Source: Rostrohypoxylon terebratum
Lineage: Eukaryota > Ascomycota > Sordariomycetes > Xylariales > Hypoxylaceae
DNA: 64,000 bases
Direction: 5' to 3'
Assembly (NCBI GenBank): GCA_022497145.1
Contig: MU385860.1
Coordinates: 496,001 to 560,000, forward strand
Shown here: piece after piece, positions 60,321-64,000 of the stretch
How the letters are laid out: each line of letters starts with the position of its first letter
Position numbering within the stretch: position 1 is the stretch's first letter
Made by a program: the position numbers and the translations under genes
The notes under the pieces: generated by a model
What the model saw: only the letters and a program-made list of their open reading frames with translations
Told to the model about the DNA's origin: nothing
The model's database searches: none

Positions 60321-62560
60321 ATGTTGATTGATATAGCAGCCAAAAGGGTTTCCAGACAGACGAGATTATGCATACACGAAAGAAACAAGCTACGACAAGA
60401 ACGAGAAGAAGCGAACCAGATAAATGTTACGACTACCATCACAGCCGGCGAACCTACCGATCCCCTTCATAGGAGTAAAAATTGCCCTCAATGCAAGGCC
60501 GAAGAGAAAGCGGCCAACAAGTACCGGTGGAAGCTCATCTTGTGTCTTATACTCCCCTATGCTCTCCAAGCTCTCGATGTCACGATGTACAAGATATCCC
60601 TTCCATCTCCATATGATCAAGGGCTAACAGGTACAACAGTATAGCCAGTGCTCTACCATGGATCGCCGCCGATTTTGGTACGAGCCCCTATCCCCCCATA
60701 TCGATATATCCTCGTCTTTAAATCCACGAACTAACAAATCCTAGGCGAAATCGCCCAGCTAAACTGGATAATATCCGCCTTCAACCTAACATCCGCAGCC
60801 TTCATCCCCTTCTGGGCGCAGATGGCCGACATTTTCGGGCGGCACTGGGCGCTCCAGCTCTGCTCCCTCACCATGCTTATCGGCAGCGCGCTCTGCACCG
60901 CTGTCCCAACAACCGCCTTCGGTGCCTTCCTTCTAGGCCGTGCGCTCCAGGGTGTCGCCTGCGCCGGCCTGAATACCATCATTCGCGCCATTATGGCCGA
61001 CAAGGTGTCCTTGAAGGAAAACGCGAAGAATTGGACTTTGTTCGCTTTCACTGGGGGTATGTGCTACGGTATCGGACCTGTGATCGGCGGGTACTTGACC
61101 GCGGCGAACTGGAGGTGGTGTTTTGGGATTAACCTCCCAATTGCATTTTTGGGTGTGCTGATTGTGTTCTTCTTTCTGAGGAAGGATTTATTGGGCCCCC
61201 AACCTATCCCGGAGCTGAATGAGTCGGAGGCTGGTCGAAGGGAAAAGCTCGCTAGGCGCCTTGCTACGATTGATATTGGTGGCCAGCTACTGTTCCTATT
61301 TGGTTTCGGGTTGATTATCCTGGCTTTGACGTGGGCCGGTGCGACGTACAATTGGGACGATGCCGCCGTGCTTGTTCCTCTTATCGTTGGTGTGTTATTG
61401 TCATGCAGTTGGTTGTACTACGAGTACTCAATGTCGGCCGGCGTGTTGTCCCAAAAGCTGTCCTTCCAAAGACCGATGTTGCCCTGGAATGTGGTGAGGG
61501 ACCGCAATGTTAGCCTCTTATGCTACATCAATTTTGCTACGGGGATGGCTATGTACAGCGTCCTCTACTTCGTCGACATATACTTCACTATAGTCAAGGT
61601 ATGCTATCCTATCCATATGTCCAGGAAGCTTCACATTATCCGATCACTGACATTTCTCAAAGGGGTTCGAATCCGATAAAGCAGGTGTCCAGTTACTGTT
61701 CTACACCCCTGGACTTGGAGGTAAGTTTAAGCATGCCCCGTCTTTCGTAACACAACTCATGTCTATTGATAGTTGGCGTATATCTCTCCATGGTCTTCTG
61801 CAATATCTGGCCTCGTCAAACATTTTGGCCCCTATTATTCGGATCTGTAATCGAAGCGGTTGGTGTCGGCATGTTGGCCTGGGCTCTTTACTTCCAAAAT
61901 ACTGCTACAATATATGGCATGATGGCACTTACTGGCGCGGGTACGGGGATGCGATTCATGCCTGGAAGTCTCCACGCTGTCGGGTTCTTCCCTAACCACA
62001 TAGCCACCGTGATCTCTGTAATGGGTGTGGCTACTACGTTCGGTGGCACACTGGCTCTTACAATCATGTCTACTGTATTCAACAACACGTCGGGTCTCAC
62101 GAGCGATTCCCCTATCGCAGAGAACTATGATGCCCTCAAGACCCTTCCGGACGAAATAAAATTGCAGATTGTCAATGGCGTCAAGGTGAGTTTTCTTTTA
62201 CAATTGCTGGAAATAATATTTATGACTTAGATTGGCTGACCGATACACAGAACGGTATTACTTGGGCATTCGTTTCATTGACTCCTTTCATGGTCATCGT
62301 GAGTCCCGCCGTATTTCAAACATCATCTCAATTAATTTTTGATACTAACTCGTAAGCAGTGCGTAATCGCTTCATTGTGCTTAGGCAACGTCACCATTGC
62401 CAGGGAAGACAACGCCGAGGAATCCGGTCACCAATTGACTCACGGAAGTTACCTACTCGCTCTGATTAAAGGGAAGGCCCGCCCGGAAGAGAACATCGGT
62501 CTTGAAATGGAGGAGAGGGGGAGCTCAGAGCCTTTGAGGTATCGAGTGCCGTTTGATTAA
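60321..62560 (+). CDS. MFS transporter of the 14-helix drug:H+ antiporter (DHA2) type, seven exons
   Basis: Exons are 60321-60586, 60640-60677, 60745-61598, 61663-61720, 61773-62185, 62251-62298 and 62360-62560; every phase agrees, giving 625 aa. A hydrophilic N-terminus (about 1-72) contains CPQC. The first helix follows, LILCLILPYALQALDVTIIASALPWIA across intron 1, then EIAQLNWIISAFNLTSAAFIP. The loop 2-3 motif is MADIFGRHWAL, with LLGRALQGVACAG next and the antiporter motif C-like GGMCYGIGPVIGGYL in helix 5. A charged loop (about 265-290) separates further helices, TIDIGGQLLFLFGFGLIILALTWAG onward. The late gene part has GVGMLAWALYFQNTATIYGM and FFPNHIATVISVMG. The C-terminus is cytoplasmic and acidic. 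Likely plasma-membrane efflux; the substrate cannot be inferred, and no biosynthetic genes are adjacent. Confidence 0.9.
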
Positions 62561-64000
62561 GGCCAAGACAATTCAAATATCGTATCTATAACATGTTGTT
62601 GTGCGGGAGCATTTGAGGTTGTCTTCGAACTATGATACCCTATGAGTTAAAGCGTTTATTCATTATGTAGGTATGGATGAGAGTGTTGGGTCTGCTAGAA
62701 TAGACTGTCTACGGTTTACGATCACGTTTAATGTCGATGAGATATTGTTAGATATACTTTGGTACCGTACAGTGTACATTGTCAACAGTCACGTCGAGTC
62801 GTCAGGTGGTCAAGGCTGTCATTGCACTTTCCAAGTTAAACATATATAGTGTGATACTGTCAGTGTCCAGCATCGGAAAAGGTGGCTTCTCAGCTCAATG
62901 GCCAAATGGTCTGTTCAGTTGATGCCTTAGAAACGACACTTACCCGAGAATGTCCCCCTGGAATGGGTGGACTAGGGTTCGATTCCCCTAGGCGGTTCAA
63001 TCCAGTCAAAGACCTAGGACCTGAAAAGGTAGTCGCAAAAAAATATCCGACAAAAGGAGGCGCAGTAGCTCAAGGAACCATAATACCTGAGGCTGGGCCC
63101 TGAAGACGATTGGTAGGTTTCGTCTTTTTGTCATTTGCCTATGCCTTTGCATCGCGAACATCGTCATCGCCACCTACATGCCATATTACATCCCCAATGT
63201 GAACAGTATTATCTCATATACTTTTTGTACTCTCTTCTTACCTCTAGCTTGTATTCTTTTTTTGCTACCGCCTTAGAAGTACGTTATCATCTACAGATCT
63301 CATTTCATTGGGTTCTCTACCCTCTCGTCTAGTAAGCAGCTCGGCAGCAATCTATTAGGGTGTTCAAGCCACATACTTTGCAATAATTAACCAAGCTGCC
63401 GTCTTAGACAGTAGAGAAAGACGTAGATAGAATATGTACCATCATATCCATACCCAATACCCAACATAGACTCGTCGACAATACCTATTAGTATATGATG
63501 TCACAAGTAGGACAGAGATTCGACACCTAGAGCTGCATACCCCTGGCTTTCTGCTTACGAGATCTACTCCTTATTTAGTCACCGAGTGATCAAATCACAT
63601 GCCACTCGAAGTCAATAAGCACATGTCTAAAACCACTGATTGCTATACCTAATTTCTGTGCACAAGTCTGTATGATTAAGTGACCCTCCGATTAGCAAGC
63701 AAAGAACGCATTACACCGTAAAAAAAGGGGAGGAAGAACGAGAGCAGATGACCATAATAATCGTGATGATACGTCGAAACAGCCGCACCCTCCGCTATCC
63801 ATCATTCTCTCGATTCTACCCACTCCTTCGTCGGCCGTGGAAAATACACACAAAACGTAAAATTCATTTCTTTCTTTCATTCTCTCCACCCGCAGGAAAA
63901 TGCCGTAAGGTCTCTAAAGAAGCAACCGCACATAGATTCTAGTACAAACAGGCATCGCCCGAGTAAGTCATGAGGGAAATATCGCATTAGTACGTAACAT
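62561..64000. other. Gene-empty end of the window
   Basis: 1.4 kb downstream of the transporter. It holds a degenerate tRNA-like T-arm (about 62972-62999) and a short ACCTAGGACCT copy (63011-63022). No gene is supported. Confidence 0.35.

Noticed and set aside
61663..61680. GGTTCGAATCC B-box-like match
   Set aside because: It lies in the MFS coding exon (GFESDK) and has no tRNA context.
62966..63003. tRNA-like T-arm (AGGGTTCGATTCCCCT) after the MFS gene
   Set aside because: Only three base pairs hold in the T-stem, and no acceptor or anticodon stem can be drawn upstream.

Overview
The window is nuclear DNA of a filamentous ascomycete, most likely a Sordariomycete. The grounds are protein-coding genes with short GT-AG introns (mostly 48-75 nt), two intron-containing tRNA genes, and proteins whose wording is Pezizomycotina-like (RPC2, eL15, TSR1, FacC/Yat-type carnitine acyltransferase, PUF4-like, UreG with a His-rich tail). 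The genus cannot be read from the sequence. I rebuilt exon joins by hand from splice signals and reading-frame phase; every join given is phase-consistent, but none is backed by transcripts.

Layout: 0-3.4 kb, divergent pair UTP7 (partial, minus) and TSR1 (plus), both ribosome-biogenesis factors, sharing a 470-bp promoter rich in CGATAA. 3.6-4.5 kb, urease accessory UreG. 5.2 kb, tRNA-Asp. 8.7-10.0 kb, an uncharacterised basic/disordered protein. 10.8 kb, tRNA-Ser(AGA). 12.9-14.9 kb, a MYND/DUF4470 gene whose frame is broken by a TAA unless a weak-donor intron is used. 16.0-16.7 kb, a HIT zinc-finger protein. 17.3-18.3 kb, a fold-back element with 27-bp perfect inverted ends around a GTAGGT minisatellite. 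18.7-19.8 kb, NFU1. 19.8-26.6 kb, gene-empty. 26.6-29.4 kb, PSP1-domain protein. 30.4-31.4 kb, an unrecognised four-exon gene. 32.0-32.9 kb, ribosomal protein eL15. 34.5-39.0 kb, a PUF4-like RNA-binding protein with long introns. 39.0-44.4 kb, gene-empty. 44.45-48.0 kb, RNA polymerase III subunit RPC2 with a 13-nt microexon. 48.4-50.0 kb, RAD57. 52.0-53.4 kb, a Cys-rich single-pass surface protein. 53.9-56.6 kb, a carnitine acetyltransferase. 60.3-62.6 kb, a seven-exon MFS transporter.

The genes are mainly housekeeping: translation and ribosome assembly (UTP7, TSR1, eL15, RPC2, HIT-finger, tRNAs), Fe-S assembly, recombination repair, acetyl-unit transport and nickel delivery. There is no biosynthetic cluster, CRISPR array or evident coding transposon, and I did not find a convincing new multi-gene system. 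The points most worth checking are the fold-back element, the interrupted MYND/DUF4470 gene, the CGATAA motif in front of ribosome and Pol III genes, and short repeats (ACCTAGGACCTAGGT; TGTACGT x3) that recur in distant intergenic regions.
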